A stretch of DNA of 64,000 nt from Phyllobacterium lublinensis (GTDB taxonomy: Bacteria; Pseudomonadota; Alphaproteobacteria; Rhizobiales; Rhizobiaceae): contig NZ_JAIUDQ010000001.1 in the NCBI RefSeq assembly GCF_020164435.1, positions 62,001-126,000 of the forward strand. The letters run 5' to 3'. The notes under the pieces were generated by a model that did no database searches, was not told the origin of the DNA, and saw only the letters and a program-made list of their open reading frames with translations. Each line of letters starts with the position of its first letter. Positions within the stretch are counted from its first letter, which is position 1. The translations under genes and the position numbers were made by a program. Positions 19,415 to 29,252 of this stretch are shown here, piece after piece.

Positions 19415-20727
19415 CAGAACTGCTGTTGCGGGGTCGTATCCTGACCTTTCACGATGAACCGATAGCGGGTGACGCGAGCGTGGAGGCCTTTACCTACCTC
19501 GAGGACGGCGGCCTGCTCATTCGCGACGGGAAGGTTGTTTTGATCGATGACTATGCGCGACTGCGCGCGGGAAGCGGAAGCGCTGCCGAGGTTGTCGACC
19601 ATCATCCGTATCTGATCATGCCGGGCTTCATCGACACCCATATCCACTACCCGCAGATGCAGGTGGTCGGCTCCTACGCCGGGGCGCTGATGGAGTGGCT
19701 CAACAAATATACGTTTGTCGAGGAACAGAAATTCTCCAATCAGGGGCATCCAGAGCATATCGCCACGGCATTGCTTGATGAACTGATCCGACACGGAACA
19801 ACCACCGCCGCTGCCTACTGTTCGGTGCACAAGGCCTCGGTTCAGGCCTTCTTCACCGAAGCGCATCGTCGCAATATGCGCATGATCGCGGGCAAGGTCA
19901 TGATGGATCGCAACGCACCGCCCGGCCTGCTTGACACGCCCCAATCCGGTTATGACGACAGCAAGGCATTGATCGGGGAATGGCACGGCAAGGGTCGCCA
20001 GCTTTATGCGATCACCCCGCGTTTTGCACCGACATCCACACCGGAACAGCTTGAAATGAGCGGTGCACTGGTTCGGGAACACCCGGAGCTGCACGTTCAG
20101 ACGCATCTGTGCGAAAACACTGCCGAAATCGCATTCGTCGCCGAGCTTTTCCCCTGGAGCAGGGATTATACGAATGTCTATGAGCACTATGGTCTGCTCG
20201 GTCCGAGGACATTACTCGGACATTGCATCCATCTTACGGACGCGGAAATCGGCTCGATCGCCGATAGTGGTTCCGTGGCGGTCTTTTGCCCCACCTCCAA
20301 TTTGTTCATCGGCAGTGGGCTGTTTGACCTAGCGCGTGTTCGCGCTTCTGATCCGCCCGTGCGCACCGCGATTGCAACGGATATCGGGGGTGGCACATCC
20401 TATTCAATGCTGCGTACATTGGATGAGGGGTACAAGATCCTGAACATTCAGGGACAGCGTTACCATCCATTGCGATCCTTCTACCAGGTGACATTGGGCA
20501 ACGCCCGGGCACTCTCACTGGAAGGCACGATCGGCTCTTTCGTTCGAGGCGCTGAGGCCGATTGCGTTGTGCTCAACGCGCGCGCTACGCCTGCAATGCG
20601 TATTCGCATGGACACTGTCGAGACGCTTGTTGAGGAGTTGTTCCTCATGCAGACGATGGGCGATGACCGCACGATAGCCGAGGTCTACGTGGCGGGAAAG
20701 GTAGCGAAGAGCCTGCTGCCAAACTGA
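19411..20727 (+). CDS. guaD: Guanine deaminase
   Basis: A 438-residue amidohydrolase. It has PGFIDTHIHYPQ with the first metal-binding His pair, ITPRFAPTSTPEQL, QTHLCENTAEI and CPTSNLFIGSGLFDL, all in the order of guanine deaminases, which convert guanine to xanthine and ammonia in the cytosol. Start overlaps puuD (ATGA). Together with PuuD it covers two non-adjacent steps of guanine-to-allantoin breakdown; xanthine dehydrogenase and later enzymes must be elsewhere. Confidence 0.94.
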   Translation: MTELLLRGRILTFHDEPIAGDASVEAFTYLEDGGLLIRDGKVVLIDDYARLRAGSGSAAEVVDHHPYLIMPGFIDTHIHYPQMQVVGSYAGALMEWLNKYTFVEEQKFSNQGHPEHIATALLDELIRHGTTTAAAYCSVHKASVQAFFTEAHRRNMRMIAGKVMMDRNAPPGLLDTPQSGYDDSKALIGEWHGKGRQLYAITPRFAPTSTPEQLEMSGALVREHPELHVQTHLCENTAEIAFVAELFPWSRDYTNVYEHYGLLGPRTLLGHCIHLTDAEIGSIADSGSVAVFCPTSNLFIGSGLFDLARVRASDPPVRTAIATDIGGGTSYSMLRTLDEGYKILNIQGQRYHPLRSFYQVTLGNARALSLEGTIGSFVRGAEADCVVLNARATPAMRIRMDTVETLVEELFLMQTMGDDRTIAEVYVAGKVAKSLLPN

Positions 20728-20795
20728 AACGCAAGGAACAAGGGCGAGGCAGGACCGTTCTGTATGGTCACTTCCCTCGCACTTCGGAACTTTCC

Positions 20796-22007
20796 ATGAC
20801 AACGCAGCATCGCGATTTGCGCACCGGGCAGCCAATCTGGCTCGGCAAACGGACTCCTCGCATCCAGACTAACCTGCTGCTTCACGACGTTGAGACCGAT
20901 ATCGCCGTAATAGGTGCGGGCATCAGCGGCGCGCTGATGGCGGAAAGCTTGAGCGAATCTGGATATGACGTTGCGATATTCGACCGGCGGTTGCCGGTAA
21001 CGGGTTCCACACCGGCCAGCACGGCCCTTTTGCAGTTCGAAATCGATATCCCGCTGCATCATCTGGCGCGCAAGATCGGGCAGAACGACGCCGAACGTGC
21101 ATGGCGGCGTTCCAAGCTTGCCGTCGATGTGCTGCGGGAACGGACGAGACGGCTCGGCATCGACTGCGAGATGGAGAACCGAGATTCGTTGTACCTGACC
21201 GGTGATCTACTCGACAAACAGGGTTTGGAGAACGAACTGAATGCCCGTCGCCGGGCTGGTTTCGAAACGAGAATGCTGGGCAGGGAGGAACTAAAGGCCG
21301 AATTCCGCATCGACCGTGAGGCCGCATTGATGAGTTTCGACAACATTGAAGCAAATCCGCGGCGGCTCGCCATCGGATATTTGCGCAAGGCGATGGAGCG
21401 CGGTGCGAAAGTTTTTGCGCCGGCCGAAATTGCTTCTGTCGAATGCAATGCGCGAAATGTTGTGGCGTTGACAACCACGGGGCAGAAAATTCGCTGCAGG
21501 CACCTGATTTTCGCGACAGGCTATGAAATCCCTGAGCAGGTTCCTCAGAAGGGGCACTCCATCATCTCCACCTGGGCACTCGCGACCCCACCGCAGAAGC
21601 GAAATTTATGGCCGCAACGCTGTCTGATCTGGGAAGCCTCCGACCCCTATCTTTACATGCGCACGACCACAGACGGGCGGATCATTGTCGGCGGGGAAGA
21701 TGAGGAGTTCGAGGATGAAGAAAAGCGCGATGTGAAACTCCCTGCAAAGACAAAGGCTATTCTGGCTAAACTCAAGAAGTTGTTTCCGGGCGTTGTGGCC
21801 GAGGCTGATTATGCGTGGACGGGCAGCTTTGGTTCGAGTTCAACCGGATTGCCGTCCATAGGCACAGTGCCGGGCATGAAGCGCTGCTACGCGGTGCTTG
21901 GATATGGCGGCAATGGCATTACCTTCTCGATGGTCGCCGCGCAGTTAATACGCAGTCTGATCACCGGTCAGGGAGATCCGGACGCCGATCTGTTTGCATT
22001 CAAATAG
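20796..22007 (+). CDS. FAD-dependent amine/amino-acid oxidase-like protein (DAO family)
   Basis: A 403-residue DAO-fold flavoprotein. The FAD-binding motif VIGAGISGALMAESLSESG lies at about residue 38, after a 35-residue N-terminal lead, and the C-terminal block GYGGNGITFSMVAAQL closes the FAD site. Members oxidise C-N bonds of amines or amino acids; substrate not readable. It converges on soxG with 6 bases between stops. It is not SoxB: it lacks the SoxB-type N-terminus and is on the opposite strand. Confidence 0.85.
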   Translation: MTTQHRDLRTGQPIWLGKRTPRIQTNLLLHDVETDIAVIGAGISGALMAESLSESGYDVAIFDRRLPVTGSTPASTALLQFEIDIPLHHLARKIGQNDAERAWRRSKLAVDVLRERTRRLGIDCEMENRDSLYLTGDLLDKQGLENELNARRRAGFETRMLGREELKAEFRIDREAALMSFDNIEANPRRLAIGYLRKAMERGAKVFAPAEIASVECNARNVVALTTTGQKIRCRHLIFATGYEIPEQVPQKGHSIISTWALATPPQKRNLWPQRCLIWEASDPYLYMRTTTDGRIIVGGEDEEFEDEEKRDVKLPAKTKAILAKLKKLFPGVVAEADYAWTGSFGSSSTGLPSIGTVPGMKRCYAVLGYGGNGITFSMVAAQLIRSLITGQGDPDADLFAFK

Positions 22008-22013
22008 CGGATT

Positions 22014-22601
22014 TCATTCGACGCGATATCCCACTTCTTCAGCGGCGTGTCCGAGCGTCGCCCAGAAGGAGCGGGCAAATGTACGGAATACGTAAACGTC
22101 GAAGGTTTCGTCGTCGATCCGCTGAATATTGGCATGAATGTCGTGATGCAGCGTCGCGCGACCATTGCCGATCGCAAAGGCATGCTCCGAAAAGTCGATC
22201 GCAAAGAGTTTTGAAAGAACCCACTCCGAGCGCGGTCCGCTTATGCGGATCACCGTACGGCCGTGGGTGAGGTCGATGATCGTCCCAAGGTCCGGCGCTA
22301 TGACGGACCGCAACCGCGTCTCCAGTTCCGGTGTCGCGCTGACGACCAAGTATCGTCCCGGCGCGAATCCGAATACCGATTTCTCGCCTGCCACACGACC
22401 AAGGCCTGGCTTGTTCTGAAGTGCCAGTCCGGTTGCGCTGCCGATCGCAGTCAGCATGGCGGGTATTGCCTCGCTCCATGCCGTGACCTGAATGATCGAG
22501 AGGCCTTTGCGCTCGCGAAGCGTGACACCTATGCCAGCCGCGGCGTTGCCATGATCTCCCGGAACATAACTTGCTCCCAGAGGTGATTGGGGTTCAGCCA
22601 T
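22014..22601 (-). CDS. soxG: Sarcosine oxidase gamma subunit
   Basis: A 195-residue protein of the SoxG family (GcvT-like fold), with DLTHGRTVIRISGPRSEWVLSKL characteristic of gamma subunits of heterotetrameric sarcosine oxidase. The ATG at 22601 is chosen because it overlaps the soxA stop by 8 bases (ATGGCTGA), the usual coupling. The frame extends upstream to 22649 but only inside soxA. Confidence 0.92.
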   Translation of the reverse strand: MAEPQSPLGASYVPGDHGNAAAGIGVTLRERKGLSIIQVTAWSEAIPAMLTAIGSATGLALQNKPGLGRVAGEKSVFGFAPGRYLVVSATPELETRLRSVIAPDLGTIIDLTHGRTVIRISGPRSEWVLSKLFAIDFSEHAFAIGNGRATLHHDIHANIQRIDDETFDVYVFRTFARSFWATLGHAAEEVGYRVE

Positions 22602-25581
22602 GCATCCGGCTCCCTTCTGGATCGAACATATGGTGGCTGACGATTTCAACCGGGCAGTGTTTGTCCCGGAGCAAATCGGTGGCGAAGGCCCGGTTGCCGA
22701 TCATCGATGTTCCGTGCTTGACGAGCGCTAGTGCAATGTACTTGCCGAGAGCCGGGGAATAACATGCCGCCGTGACGTGACCAAAACTATCGGCCGGTTC
22801 ACGCGGTACCGGATCGGTCACGATGTGACTGCCGCCGGTGATCGACTGATTGTCCATCGAAATGAGGCCAACGAGTGAAAGCCGGTTTTCATCAGTGAGT
22901 CCTTCGCGTCCGATCATGGCAGAACCGATATAGGGCTTCTTTTTCGACAGCATCCAGTCGAGGTGCAGGTCATGGGCTGTTGTCCTGCCATCGATCTCGG
23001 CACCTGTGACGTGGCCCTTCTCGATACGCAGGGTGCCGAGCGCCTCAAGGCCGTAGGGCATGATGTCGAACGGCTCGCCGGCCACGAGCAAGGTCTCCCA
23101 AACCTTTGTACCGAATCCTGCACCACAATAGACTTCGTAAGCGAGTTCACCTGAAAAGGAGAGGCGGCAGATCATGACCGGAATTCCGCCGATCTTGCCG
23201 TGAACGATGCCCATGAAGGGTAGCGTAACATTGTCGACCTTGGTGCCCGTGACGCAAGCTTCAAGCACTGCGCGGGCCTTGGGACCTGAAACAGCCGATC
23301 CTGCCCAAACGTCCGTCACCGATGTCAGGTGAACCCGAAGATTCGGCCAGATGCAGTCGAGATAGTATTCCAGATGCTGCATGACGGGTCCGGCGTTTGC
23401 CGTGGTTGTCGTCATGAGAAACTGGGTTTCGGCGAGACGCCAGGTTGTGCCGTCGTCGAAGGCCACCCCGTCTTCCCGCAGCATCAATCCGTAGCGGGCC
23501 TTGCCGACCGGCAGCGTGGAAAACATGTTGGTATAGACGCGATCCAGAAATTCAGCCGCATCGGGCCCCTGGATGTCGATCTTGCCGAGTGTCGATACAT
23601 CGACGATGCCGACGCTCTGGCGGACCGCACGTGCTTCGCGCGTGTACGCCTGTTCGACCGTTTCGCCATGGCTTGCGTAGATCATGGGGCGGTGCCAGAG
23701 CCCGGCCTCATACGTCTTGGCACTGTTTGCCAGATGCCAGTCGTGCATCGGCGTCAACCGGTGCGGGCGCAGGTCGCCGTACCGCTCGCCCGCAATGGCG
23801 CCAAGTGAAACGGGGGTGAAGGGTGGCCGAAACCGCGTCGTGCCGGCTTCAGGAATTGAGATGCCGCGAACGTCCGCCATGATCGCGAGGCCCGGAACAT
23901 TTGAAGTCTTGCCCTGGTCAGTCGCCATGCCAAGCGTGGTGTAGCGTTTCAGATGCTCGACCGAGTGAAAGCCCTCGCGATAAGCCAGGCGTATATCGTC
24001 GGCAGTGACATCGTGTTGAAAATCAACAAATGCCTTTTGCGACTTGGCCGAGGGTTCGATCTCGAATACCGGAGCCGGCGAGGCATCGAGCATCGGTGCC
24101 TCGACTGGTGGGAGTACGAGTCTGCTCTTGGCCGAACCCTTGGTTGCGGCATCGGACAGAACGCTGATCGTATCCATATAGCCTGCGGCCGATCCGGTGG
24201 TTACCCAGTTCTGGTTTGGCTCCGGCGGCAGGAAGGCCTGCAGGTCTTCGTCCCAGTCCGGCTTCCCGCCTGCCTGGCTTGCCAAATGAATGGCTGGCGA
24301 CCAGCCACCCGAAACACCGAGGCAATCAGTCTTGAGTTCACGAGGGGCACCGGAGACCCGGCCTGTCCCGGCGTTGAAATGCTGGACCGTGATCGAACTC
24401 AGGGCCTTGCCGGCGTGTGTGGCCGTGACGGCATGTGCAAGAAAAAGCTCGGCGCCTGCGACGCTGGCGATGTCGCGGCACGTACCGGAAACATCGGGGC
24501 GAACATCGATGATCGCGGTGATATTGACCCCTGCCAGTGACATCGTCCGCGCAGCATCATAGGCGCTGTCATTGTTGGTGAAGAGGGTGACGTTGTTTCC
24601 CGGAGCAACGCCATACTCGATCGCGTATCTGCGGGCAGCGTCTGCAAGCATCACCCCTGGACAGTCATTGCCGGGGAAGACCATGGGACGCTCGAACGCC
24701 CCCGTTGCAAGTACGGTTCTGCCGGTACGAATGACCCAGTGCCGCTGGCGTGGCTGACCCTTCGTCCGGTTGGGCTTGTAATCGGACACGTGCTCAACTG
24801 CGGTCAGAACGTTGCCATCGTAGTAGCCCCATACGGACGTGCGTGTCAGGAACCGGACATTCGGCATGGCCGCCAGCGCAGCGGCCTTTTCGCGTGCCCA
24901 GACGGCAGGATTGCGTCCGTCGATCAACTCTCCGGACGCGAGCAGCGAGCCGCCGGCAAGCGGCCGTTCCTCGGCAATGATCACCCGGGCGCCTGTGCTG
25001 GCGGCCGCCTCCGCTGCTATCAGACCTGCAGGACCGCTGCCAACGACCAGGACATCGCAAAAGGCATTCATGCGCTCGTAACGATCAGGATCCGCCGCGA
25101 TGCCCGCCTTGCCGAGACCCGCTGCACGGCGAATGAACTTCTCGCAGAACATCCAGAAGCGGGTTCCACGGAGCGGGCCGATGGCCGGGCCCATGAAGGT
25201 CTTGTAGTAAAATCCTGCCGAGAAAAGCGGGCCAGCGAGCTGGTTAATTGCCAGGAAGTCATGTTCCAGTGACGGAAACCGGTTCTGGCTCTGCGTGACC
25301 AGACCGTCATGAATCTCAAGCTCGGTTGCCCGGACATTCGGTTCACGCACCTCACCGGCGAGCACCGTGACCAGAGCATTGGGTTCATCGCTTCCAGCCG
25401 CGAAAACGCCGCGCGGACGGTGATATTTGAATGAACGGCCAAAAAGTGTGATGCCGTTGGCAAGAAGTGCCGAAGCGAGGGTGTCTCCCGTGTGGCCGCT
25501 ATATGCCTTACCATCGAATGTGAATCTTACTGACTTCGAACGATCGATGCGTCCGCCCTTGGATAGCCTAGAACTCGTCAT
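22594..25581 (-). CDS. soxA: Sarcosine oxidase alpha subunit
   Basis: A 995-residue alpha subunit. It has an N-terminal 2Fe-2S-ferredoxin-like fold without the full cysteine set (SFKYHRPRG), then an NAD/FAD-type nucleotide domain (VVGSGPAGLIAAEAAASTGA), a linker, and a C-terminal GcvT-like tetrahydrofolate-binding domain (from about residue 600). The enzyme oxidises sarcosine to glycine and, with tetrahydrofolate, yields 5,10-methylene-THF and H2O2. It overlaps soxD by 4 bases and soxG by 8. Confidence 0.96.
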   Translation of the reverse strand: MTSSRLSKGGRIDRSKSVRFTFDGKAYSGHTGDTLASALLANGITLFGRSFKYHRPRGVFAAGSDEPNALVTVLAGEVREPNVRATELEIHDGLVTQSQNRFPSLEHDFLAINQLAGPLFSAGFYYKTFMGPAIGPLRGTRFWMFCEKFIRRAAGLGKAGIAADPDRYERMNAFCDVLVVGSGPAGLIAAEAAASTGARVIIAEERPLAGGSLLASGELIDGRNPAVWAREKAAALAAMPNVRFLTRTSVWGYYDGNVLTAVEHVSDYKPNRTKGQPRQRHWVIRTGRTVLATGAFERPMVFPGNDCPGVMLADAARRYAIEYGVAPGNNVTLFTNNDSAYDAARTMSLAGVNITAIIDVRPDVSGTCRDIASVAGAELFLAHAVTATHAGKALSSITVQHFNAGTGRVSGAPRELKTDCLGVSGGWSPAIHLASQAGGKPDWDEDLQAFLPPEPNQNWVTTGSAAGYMDTISVLSDAATKGSAKSRLVLPPVEAPMLDASPAPVFEIEPSAKSQKAFVDFQHDVTADDIRLAYREGFHSVEHLKRYTTLGMATDQGKTSNVPGLAIMADVRGISIPEAGTTRFRPPFTPVSLGAIAGERYGDLRPHRLTPMHDWHLANSAKTYEAGLWHRPMIYASHGETVEQAYTREARAVRQSVGIVDVSTLGKIDIQGPDAAEFLDRVYTNMFSTLPVGKARYGLMLREDGVAFDDGTTWRLAETQFLMTTTTANAGPVMQHLEYYLDCIWPNLRVHLTSVTDVWAGSAVSGPKARAVLEACVTGTKVDNVTLPFMGIVHGKIGGIPVMICRLSFSGELAYEVYCGAGFGTKVWETLLVAGEPFDIMPYGLEALGTLRIEKGHVTGAEIDGRTTAHDLHLDWMLSKKKPYIGSAMIGREGLTDENRLSLVGLISMDNQSITGGSHIVTDPVPREPADSFGHVTAACYSPALGKYIALALVKHGTSMIGNRAFATDLLRDKHCPVEIVSHHMFDPEGSRMHG

Positions 25582-25865
25582 GCCGGTTCACCGCTTTTCA
25601 CTGCAACGGCGGCGTCCCTTGCAAAAACGACGGACGAGATCGCATGGGTGGAAACGTCACGCGTCACCACGAGATGCTGGCGGCAGCCGCCGCTATGTAA
25701 CCAGTACTCGCGGTGCGATCCACTGGGGTTGGCGCGGTCGTATACGTAAGCGTTCCACGCCGCCATATCGTTCGATGCCGGCTCAGGCCGGCTTCGTGTT
25801 GCATCGCCCTGATAGATGAATTCGATGACGTCACGTGGTCCGCAATAGGGGCATTTGATAATCAT
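25578..25865 (-). CDS. soxD: Sarcosine oxidase delta subunit
   Basis: A 95-residue protein starting IIKCPYCGPRDVIEF, with zinc-binding CPYCG and a later HSGGCRQH, as in SoxD. First gene of soxD-A-G here. In the usual operon soxB precedes soxD; no soxB frame exists between this start and the divergent channel gene. Confidence 0.94.
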   Translation of the reverse strand: MIIKCPYCGPRDVIEFIYQGDATRSRPEPASNDMAAWNAYVYDRANPSGSHREYWLHSGGCRQHLVVTRDVSTHAISSVVFARDAAVAVKSGEPA

Positions 25866-26193
25866 GATCTCATTGTCTCAAGGCGAATCGTTTGATTGTA
25901 TGTTGGAAGTTTTGTTTCCTGGCGAGCCAGTCAACAGATTGTGCTGGAGTTGGTCAAGACAGGAGCAAACAGCGCGAAGGCAATGACGTTATTTCGAAGC
26001 ATTAATCCCCGTGAATCGTGATAACCCTTGTTACTATGCTATTGTCCGGACGCCGATGCCATCACCAGGAATGCGGCGACGAGTATCAATGGGCCGACTT
26101 GTTCCTGGCGCTGAAAGCAAAAAGTGCCTTGATTGTGCCGATATGAACGGGCAAGTCGATAGATGAAAACTATTCGTAGATGGATTTGAACCT
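25866..26193. promoter_or_regulatory. Divergent intergenic region soxD / mechanosensitive channel
   Basis: These 328 bases hold no supported gene on either strand. They should contain the promoters for soxDAG (leftward) and the channel gene (rightward). I see no soxB remnant in them and no clear operator. Confidence 0.5.
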
Positions 26194-28641
26194 GTGATTT
26201 CTCGTTTCCTTCGCCAGATTCTTCTGACGATTGTCGCCGTTATGATTCTGGCCGGTCCGGTACAGATGGCTGCAGCCCAGACCCCTGCACCTGATCCTGC
26301 GTCCGTATCAGGAATTGTTGCCGAGCAGCGTCCAGCCATTGATGCGCTGAAGAAGCAGATTTCCGACTATAGGCAGCAGAAGGAAAAAGCCGACACAGAC
26401 GCGGCGCTGGCGGATCTGCGCCTCAATCTGGAAGCGACAGCAAAGAAGTTGCTGGAGATCGGCGTATCATTCCGGCCCCGCATCACCGAAATCAACTCCC
26501 GTCTCGAGCAGCTGGGTCCTCCGCCGGCGCAAGGCCAGCCGCCCGAAGCCCAGGTGGTCATCGACGAGCGCTCGCGGCTTACAACCGAGAAGGCCGAAAT
26601 CAATGCGGTTCTTGGTGAGACCGAGGATCAGTTGATCGAAAGCAACAAGATGATCGAGGGCATTGTCGACGCACGGCGTGAGCTTTTTGCCGACACGCTT
26701 TCGCAGCGCGTGAACATAAACTATTCGCTCGGTAGCGAAATAGTCGAAGCCTATGGCCAAGAACTGCGGATGATGAACCAATTGGTTTCGTCGTGGTGGC
26801 GCTTCGTTATTTCGTTCAAATGGCAATCAATGCTGGCGGCTGCCTTCTTTGCGGCGATTGCGGCGCTCGTGCTTCTGATCGGCGGTCAGCGGACGCTGGG
26901 CCATCTCTACCTGCGCGACGCAACCATTGAATCGCCATCCTATCTGAGCCGCCTCGCAGTCGCCTTCTGGTCGACGCTGATGCGGTCTCTGACTGTCGTT
27001 GTGTTCCTGACGACAACTTATCTTTTTCTCGGTTATTTCAATGTCCTACGGCCGGACATTGCATCGCTCATCTACATGCTCTTCTGCGTTATCGGCATCG
27101 TATTTTTCGTCCATGCCCTGGCGCAGGCGGTGATTTGTCCCGGTGCGCCAAACTGGCGGCTGGTGCGGGTTGCGCCGAGGCCAGGGCGTATCCTCATGGT
27201 CCTGATCACGGCTACGGCAATGATTACCGGCTTGGACTACATCGCCGATACGATCAATCAGATTGCCGCCTCGCCATTGTCATTGACCGTGGCCAAAAGT
27301 CTTGTCGCCACGGTCCTGGTAGGCCTCCTCATCCTGGCAATGGCATTTCTCAAGCCGCTGGAGGACGAGGAGACGGGGAAAATCAAGGCGTGGCCCAAGC
27401 CGATGCGCATTTTCCTCTTCACGATCGGTCTCGTGCCGATCATTGCCGCGTCGCTTGGCTATATTGGTTTCGCCAGGTTTGTGTCCCAGCAGATCATCAT
27501 CAATGGTGCCGTAGTCGTCACTATGTACCTTGGCTTTCTGACCGCCAGGGCTGTCTCTGATGAGAATGCGCTGGCAGGCACGAAGCTCGGGCAGGCGATC
27601 CAGACCCGTTTCGGCATGGATGAGACAACACTGGACCAGCTCGGACTTGTGGCCAGCATCGTCATCAACGTGTTTGTCGTCCTTCTCGGTATCCCGATCA
27701 TTCTGCTTCTCTGGGGCTTCCAGTGGAGTGAAATGTCGGCGTGGTTCCTGACGATCGCCACGGGCTTTCAGATCGGCTCCGTCAATATTTCGCTGGTTGC
27801 GATTGCGATTGGCGTCCTGTTGTTCGCTCTGTTCTACTTCTTCACACGCTGGTTCCAGGGCTGGCTCGATACGAGGGTGATGGCGCGCGGCAAACTCGAC
27901 TCGGGTGTGCGCAACTCGATCCGCACTGCCGTTGGTTATCTGGGACTCGGCCTAGCCGGTGTGATCGGTATTTCTGCAGCGGGTATCAATCTTTCCAGCT
28001 TGGCACTCGTTGCCGGCGGACTTTCGCTCGGTATCGGTTTCGGCATGCAGGCGATCGTGTCGAATTTTGTCTCCGGCCTGATACTTTTGGCGGAACGCCC
28101 CTTCAAGGTAGGCGACTGGATCGAGACTGGCGGGGTCGGCGGCATCGTCAAGAAGATCAGCGTGCGTGCGACTGAAGTCGAAACCTTCCAGCGGCAATCG
28201 CTCATCATCCCGAATTCGTCCTTCATCAATGGCAGTGTCGGTAACTGGACTCATCGCAACAAGCTCGGGCGTGTCGACATCCCGATCGCGGTTTCCTACA
28301 AGGAGGATCCGCGACGCATTCACGCAATCCTGCTGGATATAGCCCGCGGGCATCCGCTTGTTCTGAAAAATCCGGAACCGTTCGTTGCATTCAAGTCGAT
28401 CCTCAATTCGTCGATGGAATTCGAGATGCGCGTTCATCTTGCCGACCTTTCCAATTCCGGCACTGTGCAGAACGAGATTCGCTTTAATCTGATAGATCGG
28501 TTCGCGGAGGAGGGGATCGAAATTGCTTCACCCCAACAGGACGTGAATCTGCATGTGGAGGATCCCGATTCGATCGTGGCTCTGCTTGCCGAACGGGTTA
28601 AGACGGAGCTGGGGAATGGCGCAAAAAAGGCCAAATCCTAG
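26194..28641 (+). CDS. DUF3772/MscS-type mechanosensitive channel
   Basis: An 815-residue membrane protein. A signal peptide (first 28 residues, ending QMAAA) precedes a coiled-coil-rich periplasmic DUF3772 region (about 40-180). About ten membrane spans follow, then the MscS core: pore helix block AGGLSLGIGFGMQAIVSNFVSGLILLAERPFKVGDWI and the beta domain after it. Such large MscS homologues release solutes on hypo-osmotic shock, relevant in a genome rich in betaine genes. The start is a GTG at 26194, giving the signal peptide directly. Confidence 0.92.
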   Translation: MISRFLRQILLTIVAVMILAGPVQMAAAQTPAPDPASVSGIVAEQRPAIDALKKQISDYRQQKEKADTDAALADLRLNLEATAKKLLEIGVSFRPRITEINSRLEQLGPPPAQGQPPEAQVVIDERSRLTTEKAEINAVLGETEDQLIESNKMIEGIVDARRELFADTLSQRVNINYSLGSEIVEAYGQELRMMNQLVSSWWRFVISFKWQSMLAAAFFAAIAALVLLIGGQRTLGHLYLRDATIESPSYLSRLAVAFWSTLMRSLTVVVFLTTTYLFLGYFNVLRPDIASLIYMLFCVIGIVFFVHALAQAVICPGAPNWRLVRVAPRPGRILMVLITATAMITGLDYIADTINQIAASPLSLTVAKSLVATVLVGLLILAMAFLKPLEDEETGKIKAWPKPMRIFLFTIGLVPIIAASLGYIGFARFVSQQIIINGAVVVTMYLGFLTARAVSDENALAGTKLGQAIQTRFGMDETTLDQLGLVASIVINVFVVLLGIPIILLLWGFQWSEMSAWFLTIATGFQIGSVNISLVAIAIGVLLFALFYFFTRWFQGWLDTRVMARGKLDSGVRNSIRTAVGYLGLGLAGVIGISAAGINLSSLALVAGGLSLGIGFGMQAIVSNFVSGLILLAERPFKVGDWIETGGVGGIVKKISVRATEVETFQRQSLIIPNSSFINGSVGNWTHRNKLGRVDIPIAVSYKEDPRRIHAILLDIARGHPLVLKNPEPFVAFKSILNSSMEFEMRVHLADLSNSGTVQNEIRFNLIDRFAEEGIEIASPQQDVNLHVEDPDSIVALLAERVKTELGNGAKKAKS

Positions 28642-28777
28642 AAACTTCCGGCCAATTGTTCGGTGCAGCAAAAACAACGCGACGTTCAGTTGCCGTTCAG
28701 TTTGATCCCGCTATAACTGTTACTGAAAAGGGCGTTGGGCTCTTGACATCAGGGGCGGTGGAGACACCGGGTAAGAA

Positions 28778-29041
28778 ATGAAGAAGTTTGCTGTTGCTGT
28801 TCTTCTCAGTACGATCTCTGCGGGTTCGGCATTTGCTGCCAGCGTCAAGAATGATGAAGCCAGCGCCCAAACGCTTGTCGTCACCGAGGGTTCGAGCAAG
28901 ACCGAATTGCAGGTTGGCGCGGGAGAGACCGTTGAATTTTGCAACAGCGGTTGCTTCGTGACCTTTCCAAACGGCGATCGTGAGGCCCTGACGGGCGGAG
29001 AAACCGTCGAAATCAAGGGTGGCAAGGTCTCGATCAAGTAA
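28778..29041 (+). CDS. Small secreted hypothetical protein (87 aa)
   Basis: A signal peptide of about 21 residues (KKFAVAVLLSTISAGSAFAA) is followed by a 65-residue mature part with two cysteines close together (FCNSGCFV) that could form a disulfide or bind metal, and a repeated TVE(F/I) pattern. It is probably periplasmic. Family not recognised. A strong terminator follows. Confidence 0.75.
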   Translation: MKKFAVAVLLSTISAGSAFAASVKNDEASAQTLVVTEGSSKTELQVGAGETVEFCNSGCFVTFPNGDREALTGGETVEIKGGKVSIK

Positions 29042-29072
29042 GCCAACCGCATGTTAGCGTCAAAGAGCTTAG

Positions 29073-29110
29073 AAGCCGGCCGAATTCGTTTTCGGTCGGC
29101 TTTTTAGTTT
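29073..29110 (+). terminator. Intrinsic terminator after the small secreted protein
   Basis: A 12-base-pair stem AAGCCGGCCGAA (29073-29084)/TTCGGTCGGCTT (29091-29102) with one G-T pair, loop TTCGTT, followed by a T-rich run. A textbook terminator. Confidence 0.9.
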
Positions 29111-29252
29111 TTGATTCACTGTCGATATTCTTTTCCAAGCAATCTCGAATATTTCTTGTCGGCTTCACTGTTCATTTCTACTTTCCCGTTAAGTCGTCGG
29201 CTGATAGGCAAGTAATGCCTGCCGTTGAAAAAAATGACTTCAGGGATGCGTA

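Noticed and set aside
20796..22007. Reading this flavoprotein as the missing SoxB
   Set aside because: It is on the opposite strand, converges on soxG, and its N-terminus and FAD-site surroundings do not look like SoxB. It is kept only as a possible substitute partner.
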